A DNA stretch of 64,000 bases from Lachnospiraceae bacterium oral taxon 500 (GCA_002999035.1 CP027241.1:2556195-2620194), one strand, 5' to 3'. Positions 17,822 to 26,892 are shown, numbered from the stretch's first letter. Made by a program: numbers and translations. Notes: generated by a model not told the origin, from the sequence alone.

Positions 17822-19846
17822 TTATATCGACAAAATCTCCCGGCTGCCGCCGTAATACAACTCCAGCATTTGCCGGCGCTCAGCGGAATCGCCGATTTCC
17901 GCAGCCGCCTGCGAAACCATCTCCAGCACCGGCAAATCCTGATACAAATCCGCCAGCTGCAGCAACGGCAAGCCATGCTGCTTGACGCCAAACGCATCGC
18001 CCGGCCCTCTCATCTTCAAATCATACTCGGCAATCTCAAAGCCTGACTGATGCGCCGCTACAAACTCCAACTTTTCCCGAATCGCCGAATCCTTAGCATC
18101 CGATAAAAAAATGCAATAGCTTTGCCGATTGCCGCGCCCGACCCGGCCCCTTAACTGATGAAGCTGCGCCAGTCCAAAACGCTCCGCGTTTTCAACCAGC
18201 ATCACGGTCGCCCGCGGTACATTGACTCCGACCTCCACCACGGTCGTTGAAATCAAAATATCCGTTTCCCCAGCGGCAAAAGCCCTCATAATTTCTTCTT
18301 TTTCCGGCTGGCCGCCGTATAAATACGCAATCCGCAGCTGCGGATATTTCTTTTGCAGGGCCTGCGCGTAACTGATGACTCCGGTCAGCGCCAACTCCTC
18401 ATTGTCCTCAACCGCCGGACAAATAATATATGCCGCCGCGCCACTCCTGATTTCCTTTTCCATAAACCGGTAAATCTTGTCGCGGGCGCTGCCGCTTCTT
18501 AAAAAGGACTGCACCGGTATGCGCCCGGTCGGCATACTTTTAATCACGGAAATATCCATATCCTGATATAAAATCAGAGCCAAAGTTCGGGGAATCGGCG
18601 TAGCGCTCATCACCAGAATATGCGGCAGCTTTTCCCGAACGCCTTTTCGGCTTAAGTTCTCCCGCTGCATCACCCCAAAACGATGCTGCTCATCGGTGAT
18701 GACCAAACCTAAATTGCGGTAAATCGCCTTTTCCTGAATCAAAGCATGCGTGCCGATAATAAAATGCGCCTGACCGCTCTCCATTTGCTCATAAGTTTCT
18801 TTTTTTTCTTTGGCCTTGGCCGAGCCCAAAAGCAGTACTGTTTTTATGCCAAGCGGCGCCAACCTTCTTTCCGCTTCCTGAAAATGCTGCACCGCCAGCA
18901 CCTCCGTCGGCGCCATCAGCGCAGCCTGATAGCCGTTTTCAATCATCATGGCCGCTGCCGCAAATGCTACCGCCGTTTTGCCGCTGCCCACGTCACCCTG
19001 CACCAGCCGAACCATCCGCCGCTGGCTGCGCAAATCATTTTCAATAGCGGCAATTGTTTCCGCCTGATCCGCCGTCAGGGCAAACGGCAGGCCGGCAATC
19101 AGACGCTCGGCCAGTGCCCCTGACCGCAGCGGGAAATCATTTGGCTGCTCCCGGTCAGCTTTTGCCATCCCGGCCCGAAAAAAATAAAACTCATCAAAAA
19201 CCAGCCGTTTACGGGCAGCTTCCGCCTCCGCCTTGGTTTTTGGAAAATGCAGCTTTTGGTAGCTTTCCCATAAAGGCAAAAGTCCGTATTTTTCCCGCAC
19301 CGCCGCTTCGATATAATCTTTGACCGGCTGTTCATCCGCCGGCAGCGATAAAATCTGCTTTAAATACTGCTTCCATTTCTTTTCGCTGATGCCTTTGCGG
19401 ACAGGGTATCTGGCGGAAAGGGGAAAAGCCGCCAGCTCCGTCAGTTCCTCCTCGGTAACCACTGCCGGATTAATCAGCTGCCATTCTGCTTTCTGCCGAT
19501 GCGGCCGGCCCCGTAAAATCAAAACCCGGCCCGGCAACATCACTTTCGCCAGATAAGGCTGCCGGAAATAGGTCACCCGCAGCCGCTGCCCCGACTCATC
19601 GGCCGCATAAAAACTAAGCGCCGTCAGCTTGCCGAAGTATTGAAACTTGGGCTGAGAAACGATTTTCAGGCGCAAATAATTTTCTTCCTTTTCCTGAATT
19701 CCGGCGATATCGGTTACACCGCTAAAAAAATCATAACCCTTAGGATAGCAGGTCAGCAAATCATAAAAAGTCAAAATGCCCATGCTTTGCAGCAGTTTTT
19801 CCGTCTTGGCGCCGACTCCTTTTAATTCTCTGACTGCTTTTTGCAT
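17822..19846 (-). CDS. recG: ATP-dependent DNA helicase RecG
   Basis: 674 residues, full length. The N-terminal wedge domain with HhH-like LKGVGAKTEKLLQSMGILTFYDLLTCYP is followed by the helicase core: LVQGDVGSGKT (Walker A), DEQHRFG (Walker B box), VMSATPIPRTLAL, STTVVEVGVNVPRATVMLVENAERFGLAQLHQLRGRVGRG and the C-terminal MRGPGDAFGVKQHG. It remodels stalled replication forks and branched DNA. The gap to rsmD carries repeats, and that to fakA carries repeats and a terminator. Confidence 0.97.
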   Translation of the reverse strand: MQKAVRELKGVGAKTEKLLQSMGILTFYDLLTCYPKGYDFFSGVTDIAGIQEKEENYLRLKIVSQPKFQYFGKLTALSFYAADESGQRLRVTYFRQPYLAKVMLPGRVLILRGRPHRQKAEWQLINPAVVTEEELTELAAFPLSARYPVRKGISEKKWKQYLKQILSLPADEQPVKDYIEAAVREKYGLLPLWESYQKLHFPKTKAEAEAARKRLVFDEFYFFRAGMAKADREQPNDFPLRSGALAERLIAGLPFALTADQAETIAAIENDLRSQRRMVRLVQGDVGSGKTAVAFAAAAMMIENGYQAALMAPTEVLAVQHFQEAERRLAPLGIKTVLLLGSAKAKEKKETYEQMESGQAHFIIGTHALIQEKAIYRNLGLVITDEQHRFGVMQRENLSRKGVREKLPHILVMSATPIPRTLALILYQDMDISVIKSMPTGRIPVQSFLRSGSARDKIYRFMEKEIRSGAAAYIICPAVEDNEELALTGVISYAQALQKKYPQLRIAYLYGGQPEKEEIMRAFAAGETDILISTTVVEVGVNVPRATVMLVENAERFGLAQLHQLRGRVGRGNRQSYCIFLSDAKDSAIREKLEFVAAHQSGFEIAEYDLKMRGPGDAFGVKQHGLPLLQLADLYQDLPVLEMVSQAAAEIGDSAERRQMLELYYGGSREILSI

Positions 19847-19890
19847 TTCTGCCTCCGCTTCCTTTAACTGTTAAAACTCGCTGCTTGCTT

Positions 19891-20181
19891 TCTCAACTTT
19901 CCCGCACTGAATCCACAGGCTCAGCCGCTGTCAATATACCTGATTTTTAAAAACTCCGCTTTCCCATGTCTGATAAAACCAGTTTTTTAGGCAGATTGCT
20001 CGTCCGGACAGGAGCACGGCTTCATTCAGCGCCAGTTACCCGCTTGGACAAAAGCGCAGCTTCATTCAGTGCCGCTTGCTCACCTGAACAAAAGCACGTC
20101 TTCATTCAAAGCCAGGTGCTCGCCCAGACAAAAGTACAGCCTCATTCAGTGCCGCAATTCAAGCCTGAGAAAGTTGAGTTA
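19891..20181. repeat. Repeat element with AACTCAACTTTC-type ends and an internal 4 x 40-bp array
   Basis: TCTCAACTTTCCC at 19891 and GAGAAAGTTGAGTT at 20167-20180 form inverted ends. TTTCCCATGTCTGATAAAAC and AGTTTTTTAGGCAG (about 19961-19994) match the left end of the element at 32525. It fills most of the 487-bp gap between recG and fakA; I see no gene there. Confidence 0.65.
19997..20156. repeat. Four tandem 40-bp units
   Basis: Units begin at 19997, 20037, 20077 and 20117 with exact 40-bp spacing; the shared block is (t/c)TCATTCA at 20021, 20061, 20101 and 20141, preceded by gacaaaagcacag-like sequence. There are no unique spacers, so it is not a CRISPR array. Confidence 0.85.
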
Positions 20182-20218
20182 AAAGGCAAGCTTTTTCTGT
20201 TTCTTGAAAAAGCTTGCC
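20181..20218 (-). terminator. Terminator of the asp23-fakA operon
   Basis: GGCAAGCTTTTTC (20185-20197) pairs perfectly with GAAAAAGCTTGCC (20206-20218). On the minus strand the stem is followed by TTTT. Confidence 0.8.
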
Positions 20219-20333
20219 TGAACTGAAATCATTTTTAATTTTCCGGTCGCTCATCCGCTAACCGCCGCTCCCGCAGCAGCACTCCGACCGCCGGATGTCA
20301 GTCACCAGTCAGCCCTTCCTTCCGTCATAAGCT

Positions 20334-22022
20334 CTATTCCACGGAAATAAGGTAATAATATAAGGGCTGGCCGCCAAACTGAACGGCCACATCCGCCGCC
20401 GGATATTTTCCCCGGAGCAACTCCGCCGCCTGTTCTGCCGCTTCCGACTGTACGTCTTCGCCGTAATAAAGAGTGATGATTTCACTGTCCTCATCTACCA
20501 GCGCCGCTGCCAGCTCCTCAACCGCCGTATCAACATCCCCGGCTACCGCCAAAATTTTGCTTTCATCCAAAGCAATAATATCGCCGGTTTTAATTGTTTT
20601 GCCTTCAAACTGCGTATCTCTGACTGCATAGGTGACCTGACCGGATTTAATCGCTGCCATTGCTTCAAGCATTGTTTCCTTATTTTCTTCCGGCGCCGCC
20701 CCTTCCTCAAAAGCAATCAAGGCACCAATTCCCTGCGGAACAGTCTTGGACGGAATGACAACCACCTTTCTGTCCTTAACCAAATGAACTGCCTGTTCGG
20801 CCGCTAAGATAATATTTTTGTTGTTGGGAAATAAAAACACCGTATCGGCATTAATTTTTTCAATGGCCTGCACAAAGTCCTCGGTGCTGGGATTCATCGT
20901 TTGACCGCCGGTAATGACCACGTCAACCCCCAAATCCTTAAATACATTCTCAATTCCCTGACCGGCTGAAACCGCTACAAAGCCGTTTTCTTTTTTCTCC
21001 ATCGGCCGCTCCGGCTTGGCTTTGGCTTCCGCCTGCTGCGAGGCAATTTCATGTCCATGCTTAATCAGCTGCTCGGTGTGCTGAATCCGCATATTTTCAA
21101 TTTTTAAATTGGATAAATAGCCAAGCGTCAAAGCCTTTTGCAGGGCCAGACCCGGATTTTCGGTATGAACATGAATCTTAATCAAATCATCATCGCAAAC
21201 CGCCACAATCGAATCACCGATGGTTTCCAAATAACCTTTCAGCGCTTCGGAATCCTTTTCATTGTCCGCACCCTCTTTCGTGTTAATGATAAACTCGGTG
21301 CAATAGCCAAACTCAATCGAATCCGCTGCCTCCTGAAAAACATGGTTGAACTCTTTTTTTCCGCTGCCGGCTGCCTGCTCACCAAAATCAAAGCTGACCT
21401 CACCACCACCGGCCAATGCCTTATAGGCACCCTCTAAAATATAGCAAAGACCCTGTCCGCCGGCATCCACTACGCCCGCTTCTTTCAGCACCGGCAATTG
21501 GTTCGGCGTGTTTTCCAGCGCTTTTTGAGCATGCTCTAAAATCTTGGGAAAGTTCTCTAAAATATCATTATCTTCCAAAGCTAACTCTGCCGCCTTATTG
21601 GCCATTTCCTTGGCTACCGTCAAAATCGTACCTTCCTTTGGTTTCATTACTGCTTTGTAAGCGGTTTCCACTCCACGGTTTAAAGCCCCCGCGATAATCA
21701 TTGCATCCAACTCCCGGTACTGCTCAATCCCTTTGGCAAAGCCCCGCAGCAGCTGTGATAAAATCACCCCGGAATTGCCTCTGGCACCACGCAGCGAACC
21801 GGAAGAAATCGCCTTGGCAATTGCCTTCATATCGCCGTTTTCAAGCTGCTCCACTTCCCGAGCCGCTGACAGAATTGTCATCGTCATGTTGGTTCCGGTA
21901 TCACCGTCCGGTACCGGGAAAACATTTAGCTCGTTTACATATTCCTTTTTTATTTCCAATAGTTTCGCACCCGCCAGGAACATCTTCCGGAAGGTCTTTG
22001 CATCAATTTTTTGAACTTTCAT
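20334..22022 (-). CDS. fakA: Fatty acid kinase catalytic subunit FakA-like (DAK domain, YloV)
   Basis: 562 residues from ATG 22022 (MKVQKIDAKTF), which has AGGAGG 5 nt upstream; the frame is open 11 codons further but lacks a ribosome site. The Dak phosphatase-like nucleotide-binding domain shows NVFPVPDGDTGTNMTMTI and GARGNSGVILSQLLRG (metal-binding Asp residues), and the C-terminal region is DegV/FakB-interacting. It phosphorylates FakB-bound fatty acids for phospholipid synthesis. A FakB gene is not in this window. It begins 13 nt after asp23, the conserved yloU-yloV order. Confidence 0.93.
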   Translation of the reverse strand: MKVQKIDAKTFRKMFLAGAKLLEIKKEYVNELNVFPVPDGDTGTNMTMTILSAAREVEQLENGDMKAIAKAISSGSLRGARGNSGVILSQLLRGFAKGIEQYRELDAMIIAGALNRGVETAYKAVMKPKEGTILTVAKEMANKAAELALEDNDILENFPKILEHAQKALENTPNQLPVLKEAGVVDAGGQGLCYILEGAYKALAGGGEVSFDFGEQAAGSGKKEFNHVFQEAADSIEFGYCTEFIINTKEGADNEKDSEALKGYLETIGDSIVAVCDDDLIKIHVHTENPGLALQKALTLGYLSNLKIENMRIQHTEQLIKHGHEIASQQAEAKAKPERPMEKKENGFVAVSAGQGIENVFKDLGVDVVITGGQTMNPSTEDFVQAIEKINADTVFLFPNNKNIILAAEQAVHLVKDRKVVVIPSKTVPQGIGALIAFEEGAAPEENKETMLEAMAAIKSGQVTYAVRDTQFEGKTIKTGDIIALDESKILAVAGDVDTAVEELAAALVDEDSEIITLYYGEDVQSEAAEQAAELLRGKYPAADVAVQFGGQPLYYYLISVE

Positions 22023-22035
22023 TCCATCCTCCTGC

Positions 22036-22392
22036 TTACTCATCAACCCGGACACCTTCTACAAAAACATTGATCCGCTTTACTTTCATGCCGGAAAATG
22101 TTTCCAGTTTATATTTAACCGTACTGATCAGATTTTCGGTCACCGCCCGAATATTAACGCCGTATTCAATAATGATATGAAAATCAATGCACAACTCATT
22201 ATCTTCAACCATAACATTGACACCCCTAGTCAGCGCCGTCCGGCTCAGCATTTTTACAATCCCGTCTTTGAGACTGACCATCGCCATGCCGACAATGCCG
22301 TACAACTCGATCGCCGATAAGCCCGCCATCTGGGCAATAACCTTGGTATCAACCACGACCGAGCCCAGTTCCGTTGTATATCTCATGCTCAT
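22036..22392 (-). CDS. Asp23/Gls24 family envelope stress protein (YloU-like)
   Basis: 118 residues. TELGSVVVDTKVIAQMAGLSAIELYGIVGM, RGVNVMVEDNELCIDFHIIIEYGVNI and KVKRINVFVEGVRV cover the whole Asp23 domain. Family members sit at the membrane or are linked to cell-envelope homeostasis and fatty acid metabolism. GGAGGTAATT precedes the ATG at 22392. A TTGACA-16-GATAAT promoter drives it together with fakA. Confidence 0.92.
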   Translation of the reverse strand: MSMRYTTELGSVVVDTKVIAQMAGLSAIELYGIVGMAMVSLKDGIVKMLSRTALTRGVNVMVEDNELCIDFHIIIEYGVNIRAVTENLISTVKYKLETFSGMKVKRINVFVEGVRVDE

Positions 22393-22474
22393 AATTACCT
22401 CCTCGTCCTGTTTCCTGTAAACTATAAAGAAAGCTCCTCTGCTTTTTCAGCGTAAACAGAAAGCTCTTCCTTAA

Positions 22475-22502
22475 ATTATCTGCATTTTTCCGCACCTGTC
22501 AA
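22475..22502 (-). promoter_or_regulatory. Promoter of asp23-fakA
   Basis: TTGACA (22497-22502), 16-bp spacer, GATAAT (22475-22480) on the minus strand, 83 bp before the asp23 start. Confidence 0.7.
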
Positions 22503-22618
22503 ACCGTTTTTTAACCGGCCATACCCTGCGCAGAAACATGAAACTCCTTAACATGGAAAATTGATTTATTATTTTATATAGTATATCATAAATCAAACAC
22601 CAGCGCCAGAAAAAAATA

Positions 22619-23644
22619 TTATGCTTTGATTCGCTCCCAAATCAAAGTCACTACCTCGTCAATACTTTTATCGGAAGTGTCAATCTCAAATGCGTCCGCC
22701 GCCTTGCGCAGAGGTGATTCCTGCCGGTTCCGGTCACGCTCGTCCCTCTCTTTAATCTCCGCGATAATGGTTTCCAGTTCCGCGGTTTGTCCTTTTTCCT
22801 GCAATTCCCGGCAGCGCCTTTGCCCGCGCACTTCCGCCGAAGCTGTTAAAAATATTTTATGTTCGGCCTCCGGCAGCACAACCGTGCCGATATCCCGGCC
22901 ATCCATCACCACTGACTGACTGTCCGCAATCTGCTGCTGCAGCCGCACCATCGCCTGCCGGACTTCCCGGATTGTACTGATCTTAGAGGCTCGTTCACCG
23001 ACCTCCTGCGTCCGCAGCTGTTCACTGACATCTTCATCCTGTAAATAAAGGCGCTGAACACCATCCTCGTATTTCAAAATAATCGGCGCATTTTCCGCTA
23101 ACTCCGTTAATTCCTGCCGATAGGCCTCCACATCGCTGTCTTTTTCCAAAACAAGACCCCGGCGCAGCGATAAAAGCCCAACCGCCCGGTACATCGCACC
23201 GGTATCAACATAAACAATCCCCAGCCTCCCGGCCAGTTCTCTGGCAATTGTACTTTTACCCGCCCCCGACGGCCCGTCAATTGCAATTTTCATGGTTTGG
23301 TTCCCCCAATCCGGTCGTAAATCTTTTGCTTCCTCTAAATACACATGATAGGGTCTGCGCTTCATCTCGGCCAATAACAAAACCCGGATGCACCGCCTAA
23401 GACTGCCCTCTACTTCCATCTCAGTATAACAAGCCAGTGCCGTCTGTGTCAATCCCAGATTTCTGGCTGCTCCGGCCGGATACGCTGCCGTCAGGTCTTT
23501 GGTTGCCGAAAAAAAGACAGCTACGATTTCTTCTTCAGTCAACAGGTTTCTGACCATAATTTCTGTCAGCAGCTTTTCAGTTTGACCGAGAATCTCCGCT
23601 GCCGTATTTTCTTTTACCGTAATCGCCCCGCGAATGGCTTTCAT
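22619..23644 (-). CDS. Fusion of AroH-type chorismate mutase with (d)CMP kinase
   Basis: 341 residues in one uninterrupted frame. Residues 1-115 are an AroH-class chorismate mutase: MKAIRGAITVKENT, CYTEMEVEGSLRRCIRVLL and HVYLEEAKDLRPD. The residues known as catalytic in the B. subtilis enzyme are present at equivalent positions: Arg5, Cys72, Glu75, Arg87 and Tyr102. Residues 118-341 are a complete CMP kinase, with P-loop DGPSGAGKST (123-132), YVDTGAMYRAVG and VVMDGRDIGTVVLPEA. The kinase makes CDP/dCDP; the mutase makes prephenate for Phe/Tyr. A GGGGGA lies before internal Met118, so a separate kinase could also be translated. It overlaps the upstream oxidoreductase gene by 4 nt (ATGA). Confidence 0.93.
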   Translation of the reverse strand: MKAIRGAITVKENTAAEILGQTEKLLTEIMVRNLLTEEEIVAVFFSATKDLTAAYPAGAARNLGLTQTALACYTEMEVEGSLRRCIRVLLLAEMKRRPYHVYLEEAKDLRPDWGNQTMKIAIDGPSGAGKSTIARELAGRLGIVYVDTGAMYRAVGLLSLRRGLVLEKDSDVEAYRQELTELAENAPIILKYEDGVQRLYLQDEDVSEQLRTQEVGERASKISTIREVRQAMVRLQQQIADSQSVVMDGRDIGTVVLPEAEHKIFLTASAEVRGQRRCRELQEKGQTAELETIIAEIKERDERDRNRQESPLRKAADAFEIDTSDKSIDEVVTLIWERIKA

Positions 23645-24921
23645 TTCTTCTCCTTATCCGGGCAGGGCTGAATCCCCGCCAAATATCCGGTTGAAAATGC
23701 AATCTGCAAATTAAAGCCGCCGGTTAAGGCGTCCACATCAATCATTTCTCCGACTAAATACAGCCCTTTGACAAGCTTACTTTCCATTGTTTTCGGATTG
23801 ATTTCCTTAACCCGCACACCGCCGCGGGTAATGATTGCTTCGGTAAAATCCCGCGTTCCCTTAATTTCAAACTCCAGTCCTTTTAAACCGGCTGCCATGG
23901 CCTGTCTTTCTTTTTTGCTGATTTGAGCCGCCGGCTTCTCCGCCGCCAGCCCGCAGCGCTGAAAGAAAAGCAGGAGCAGCTTATGCGGCAGGAGCGAAGC
24001 CCATGCCGTTTCTACGGCTTGATCCGGCTGCGCCGCCAGCTCTCTGACGAGCCTGTCCTCCAACATTTCAGGACTAAGCGCCGGCTTAAGGTCAATCACC
24101 CCCTTGACTGCGGCCGGCCGTTTCGGCAAATAACTGGATGCCGACAGCGCCAAGGCACCACCCAAACCAAAAGGTGTAAATTGAATTTCTCCTTGACCGG
24201 AAAAAAGCAGCTTTTTACCCTCCACCAGCCGAAAACCGATATTTTTTAAAAGCAGGGGCGCAGCTGCTGCAAAATCCCGTTCCGCAGTTTCCAACGGCAC
24301 CAGTCCCGGTACCGTTTCTTCCATACTATGCCCGGCCTGCGCCGCCAGCCGGTAGCCGTCACCGGTCGAGCCGGTCGCCGGATAGGCCAATCCGCCGGCC
24401 GCCAAGATCACCCGCCCGGCCAAAATACTTTCACCACTGCTTAAACGAACTCCGACAACCCGTCTTTCCTCGGCATTTTCTGCCATCATCAGCTCCCTGA
24501 CTATTTCCTTTTTACGGACAGTCACGCCACCAATCGACAGCTGTTTTTCCAAAGTTTTCAGGATATCGCTTGACTTATCCGAGCGGGAAAAAACCCGCCC
24601 GCCTCTTTCTGCTTTCAGCGGACAGCCGGCCTGCTCAAAAAAAGCCATCAACTGATGACTGGACAGGGCATGCAGCGCCCCGTAAAGGAATTTGGCATTC
24701 GTTGGTATATTTTCCAATATTTCACTGGTATCGGCCAGATTGGTCAAATTGCATCGTCCCTTGCCGGTAAGATATAGCTTTTTTCCGATTTTTTCATTTT
24801 TCTCCAGTAAAAGTACGTGCTGACCCTGTCCGGCGGCGGCGATTGCCGCCATACAACCGGCGGCACCGGCTCCCACTACCAGCGTATCCCAATCCCAGCT
24901 ATACTCATTTCTTTTTTCCAT
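23641..24921 (-). CDS. NAD(P)/FAD-dependent oxidoreductase, HI0933/BaiN family
   Basis: 426 residues. It has the FAD dinucleotide-binding VVGAGAAGCMAAIAAAGQG and LLLEKNEKIGKKLYLTGKGRCNLTN, AERGGRVFSRSDKSSDIL, VILAAGGLAYPATGSTGDGY and the C-terminal GLYLVGEMIDVDALTGGFNLQIAFSTGYLAG, all characteristic of HI0933-like flavoproteins. One clostridial member (BaiN) reduces bile-acid intermediates, but most are uncharacterised, so no substrate is assigned. It lies between murR (17-nt overlap) and the aroH-cmk fusion (4-nt overlap), so all three are translationally coupled. Confidence 0.9.
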   Translation of the reverse strand: MEKRNEYSWDWDTLVVGAGAAGCMAAIAAAGQGQHVLLLEKNEKIGKKLYLTGKGRCNLTNLADTSEILENIPTNAKFLYGALHALSSHQLMAFFEQAGCPLKAERGGRVFSRSDKSSDILKTLEKQLSIGGVTVRKKEIVRELMMAENAEERRVVGVRLSSGESILAGRVILAAGGLAYPATGSTGDGYRLAAQAGHSMEETVPGLVPLETAERDFAAAAPLLLKNIGFRLVEGKKLLFSGQGEIQFTPFGLGGALALSASSYLPKRPAAVKGVIDLKPALSPEMLEDRLVRELAAQPDQAVETAWASLLPHKLLLLFFQRCGLAAEKPAAQISKKERQAMAAGLKGLEFEIKGTRDFTEAIITRGGVRVKEINPKTMESKLVKGLYLVGEMIDVDALTGGFNLQIAFSTGYLAGIQPCPDKEKK

Positions 24922-25825
24922 ACCGATTTCCTTTTAAATATCCGGACGTCAGGTTATTTGACCCCAAATCTTCATACACCTGATATTCCTGCCAAATATT
25001 TTCCAACTGCTCCAAACTGTCAATAATCCTGTTTTTTCGCTTTAACGACATTGCCACGATAATAGCATTAACCACACTCATCGGCGCAACCAGTGAATCC
25101 ACAATCGAAGCCATTTCCGTACTGGCAAACAGCGCCACATCAGCAAACACCATCCCCGGTGACTGATCGCAGTCGGTCAGGAGAATCACTTTTGCCTTTT
25201 GAGACTTGGCAAAAGACAGCGCATGCAATGTCCGCTTGGAATAACGCGGAAAGGTAATGCCAATCATCACGTCATCTTCATTGATTCGCCTTAAGTTTTC
25301 AAATATTTCGGTACTGCTGTTGCTGTTGATAACTTTAACATTATCAAACATCAGATTAAAATAAAAGCCCAAAAAATTAGCCAACGCCGCACTGGCCCTG
25401 ACACCGACAATATAACATCTTCTGGCATCCAAAAGATACTGAATAGCCTGATTAAAATGGTCTTCCTGCATTTCATCCAGGGTTTGTTTGATTCTTTCCC
25501 GGTCAATGGTCAGAACATGCTTTAACACACTGCCGGCTTCAATCTGGTCTTCAATCACTTCCACCCGCTGCATCGAGGTCATCTTGGTTCTGGCGATTTC
25601 TTCCAGCGCTCTTTGCAGCTTAGGATAGCCTTCATAACCCAATTCGTTGGCAAAGCGCACCACCGTTGATTCGCTGACGCCAACCACCTGACCGAGCTTA
25701 GCCGCCGTCAGGTAAACTGCCTTATCATAATGCTGAGAAATATAACTGGCCAACAGCTTCTGTCCCTTGCTCAATTCGGGAAACTTTTCCCGAATTCTGG
25801 ACAAAATATCATTTTCTCTTAACAT
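24905..25825 (-). CDS. MurR/RpiR family transcriptional regulator
   Basis: 306 residues from ATG 25825 (MLRENDILSRIREKF); an upstream in-frame extension of 53 residues is compositionally unlike the family. The N-terminal HTH_6 domain includes LTAAKLGQVVGVSESTVVRFANELGYEGYPKLQRAL (about 38-73). The C-terminal SIS sugar-phosphate-binding domain spans about 120-250 (CYIVGVRASAALANFLGFYF, DVMIGITFPRYSKRTLHAL). Members sense phosphosugars. It is the first gene of a coupled operon with the flavoprotein and aroH-cmk, and its ligand is not evident. Confidence 0.9.
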   Translation of the reverse strand: MLRENDILSRIREKFPELSKGQKLLASYISQHYDKAVYLTAAKLGQVVGVSESTVVRFANELGYEGYPKLQRALEEIARTKMTSMQRVEVIEDQIEAGSVLKHVLTIDRERIKQTLDEMQEDHFNQAIQYLLDARRCYIVGVRASAALANFLGFYFNLMFDNVKVINSNSSTEIFENLRRINEDDVMIGITFPRYSKRTLHALSFAKSQKAKVILLTDCDQSPGMVFADVALFASTEMASIVDSLVAPMSVVNAIIVAMSLKRKNRIIDSLEQLENIWQEYQVYEDLGSNNLTSGYLKGNRYGKKK

Positions 25826-25980
25826 TTCCTTTTCGCCTTTCTGCTTGCTTTCCGATTTTTGCTTGAAATAAGCCAAGCTGCAAACAGAAAAACCATTTTT
25901 CTCGTTTGCCCTGCCGAATCCGCGCTGCGCCAGCTGTCCCTGCCGCTTGCCGCAAAATGAATTACTCAAGCAAAAATTAT

Positions 25981-26676
25981 TCATTTTTTATTATATCGCA
26001 CTTTCTTTCTTATTTCAACAGCTATTTGTTTTCGCTTATTTTTCATTTGTTTCTGCTTGTTTTCTATTGCTGACAGTTTCTTTTGAATCAGTCCTTCATA
26101 TCTTTCCAACAATTTTTTTGCAAGAAAAAGAAAAAGGAACATCATCGCTATGATTACCACCGAACGCAGCGGATTTTTCATAAAGTCGGAAACATTGTAG
26201 CCGATCACGCTTAACAGCAAAATCATCACTGCTTTTCCGGCAACGACCGCCAGCGAAAACTCCCGTTTTCTAATCTCTGATAGAGCGGCCAAAACCGAAA
26301 TGACAATCGAAGGTGTAAACGGAAACGAAAACAGTACAATCAACGGAAATGCGCCCTTGCCTTGAATCCATTTTTGAAACCTTTCATATTCCTTTTGCCG
26401 GTGCAGCCACGGAATCAGCCGTTTGGCCCCCAGCTTTTTAACCAGCAGATAAACCAATATCGTACCGATGCAAGTGCCGATATAGGACAGCAAATATCCC
26501 AGCCAAAAGCCAAACCCCATAATATTGACCGTGACCAGTGCCGCCAAAGGCAACGGCGGAAAAAAGGCCTCAATCATGGCCAGCAAAATGCCCGCCAGAA
26601 ACCGAAACGGCCCCAAACCATCCATCAGTTTCATCCAAAACTCCGGTTGGCTGATTAGCTGAATCCACTGCCACAT
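25981..26676 (-). CDS. TVP38/TMEM64 (VTT-domain) membrane protein
   Basis: 231 residues with about five hydrophobic segments. PPLPLAALVTVNIMGFGFWLGYLLSYIGTCIGTILVYLLVKKLGAKRL (40-87) and FSFPFTPSIVISVLAALSEI (117-136) match the VTT/DedA-like fold of the YqeD/YdjX group. The C-terminal 35 residues are very Lys/Arg rich and cytoplasmic. DedA and TVP38 relatives move lipids or support membrane homeostasis; the exact role is unknown. It lies 155 bp upstream of murR and may or may not share its transcript. Confidence 0.78.
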   Translation of the reverse strand: MWQWIQLISQPEFWMKLMDGLGPFRFLAGILLAMIEAFFPPLPLAALVTVNIMGFGFWLGYLLSYIGTCIGTILVYLLVKKLGAKRLIPWLHRQKEYERFQKWIQGKGAFPLIVLFSFPFTPSIVISVLAALSEIRKREFSLAVVAGKAVMILLLSVIGYNVSDFMKNPLRSVVIIAMMFLFLFLAKKLLERYEGLIQKKLSAIENKQKQMKNKRKQIAVEIRKKVRYNKK

Positions 26677-26793
26677 AATTTTTCTCCTTTTCCCAATTTT
26701 TAAAGCTTCCGGCAGCAGTATACCATAATTTCCACACTTTCTCCAGATTTCTCCGCTAACTGTAATTTTTTTAATTCGTTTCTAATTTTTGAA

Positions 26794-26802
26794 CCCCCCC
26801 CC
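26794..26802 (+). other. Run of nine C residues in an intergenic gap
   Basis: A C9 homopolymer about 40 bp upstream of the -35 region of the SMI1-like gene. It is outside any coding sequence and too far from the promoter elements to be an obvious phase switch. Confidence 0.5.
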
Positions 26803-26835
26803 AGGTTTTAGCTCTTTATCCCGGAAAACTCTCTA

Positions 26836-26864
26836 TTTCCACGCTCTCGGAATTGTGGTAAAAT
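26836..26864 (+). promoter_or_regulatory. Promoter of the SMI1-like gene
   Basis: TTTCCA (26836-26841), 17-bp spacer, TAAAAT (26859-26864) with TG just upstream. Transcription would begin about 20 nt before the ribosome site. Confidence 0.55.
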
Positions 26865-26892
26865 AGAAAAAGGATAATGCGAGGTGATAGAG

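Noticed and set aside
19997-20156. CRISPR array
   Set aside because: The units are contiguous with no unique spacers, and there are no cas genes nearby.
19966-20226. 86-codon plus-strand open frame over the tandem repeat
   Set aside because: The frame exists only because a 40-bp unit without stops recurs; no ribosome site, and 40 is not a multiple of three, so the units shift frame from copy to copy.
25826-25984. 53-residue N-terminal extension of the MurR/RpiR regulator
   Set aside because: The RpiR HTH domain begins shortly after MLRENDILSRI, and the extension is Cys/Gly/Lys-rich sequence unlike the family.
26794-26802. Phase-variable homopolymer
   Set aside because: The C9 tract is intergenic and about 40 bp upstream of the predicted -35, so a length change would not shift a frame or change promoter spacing.
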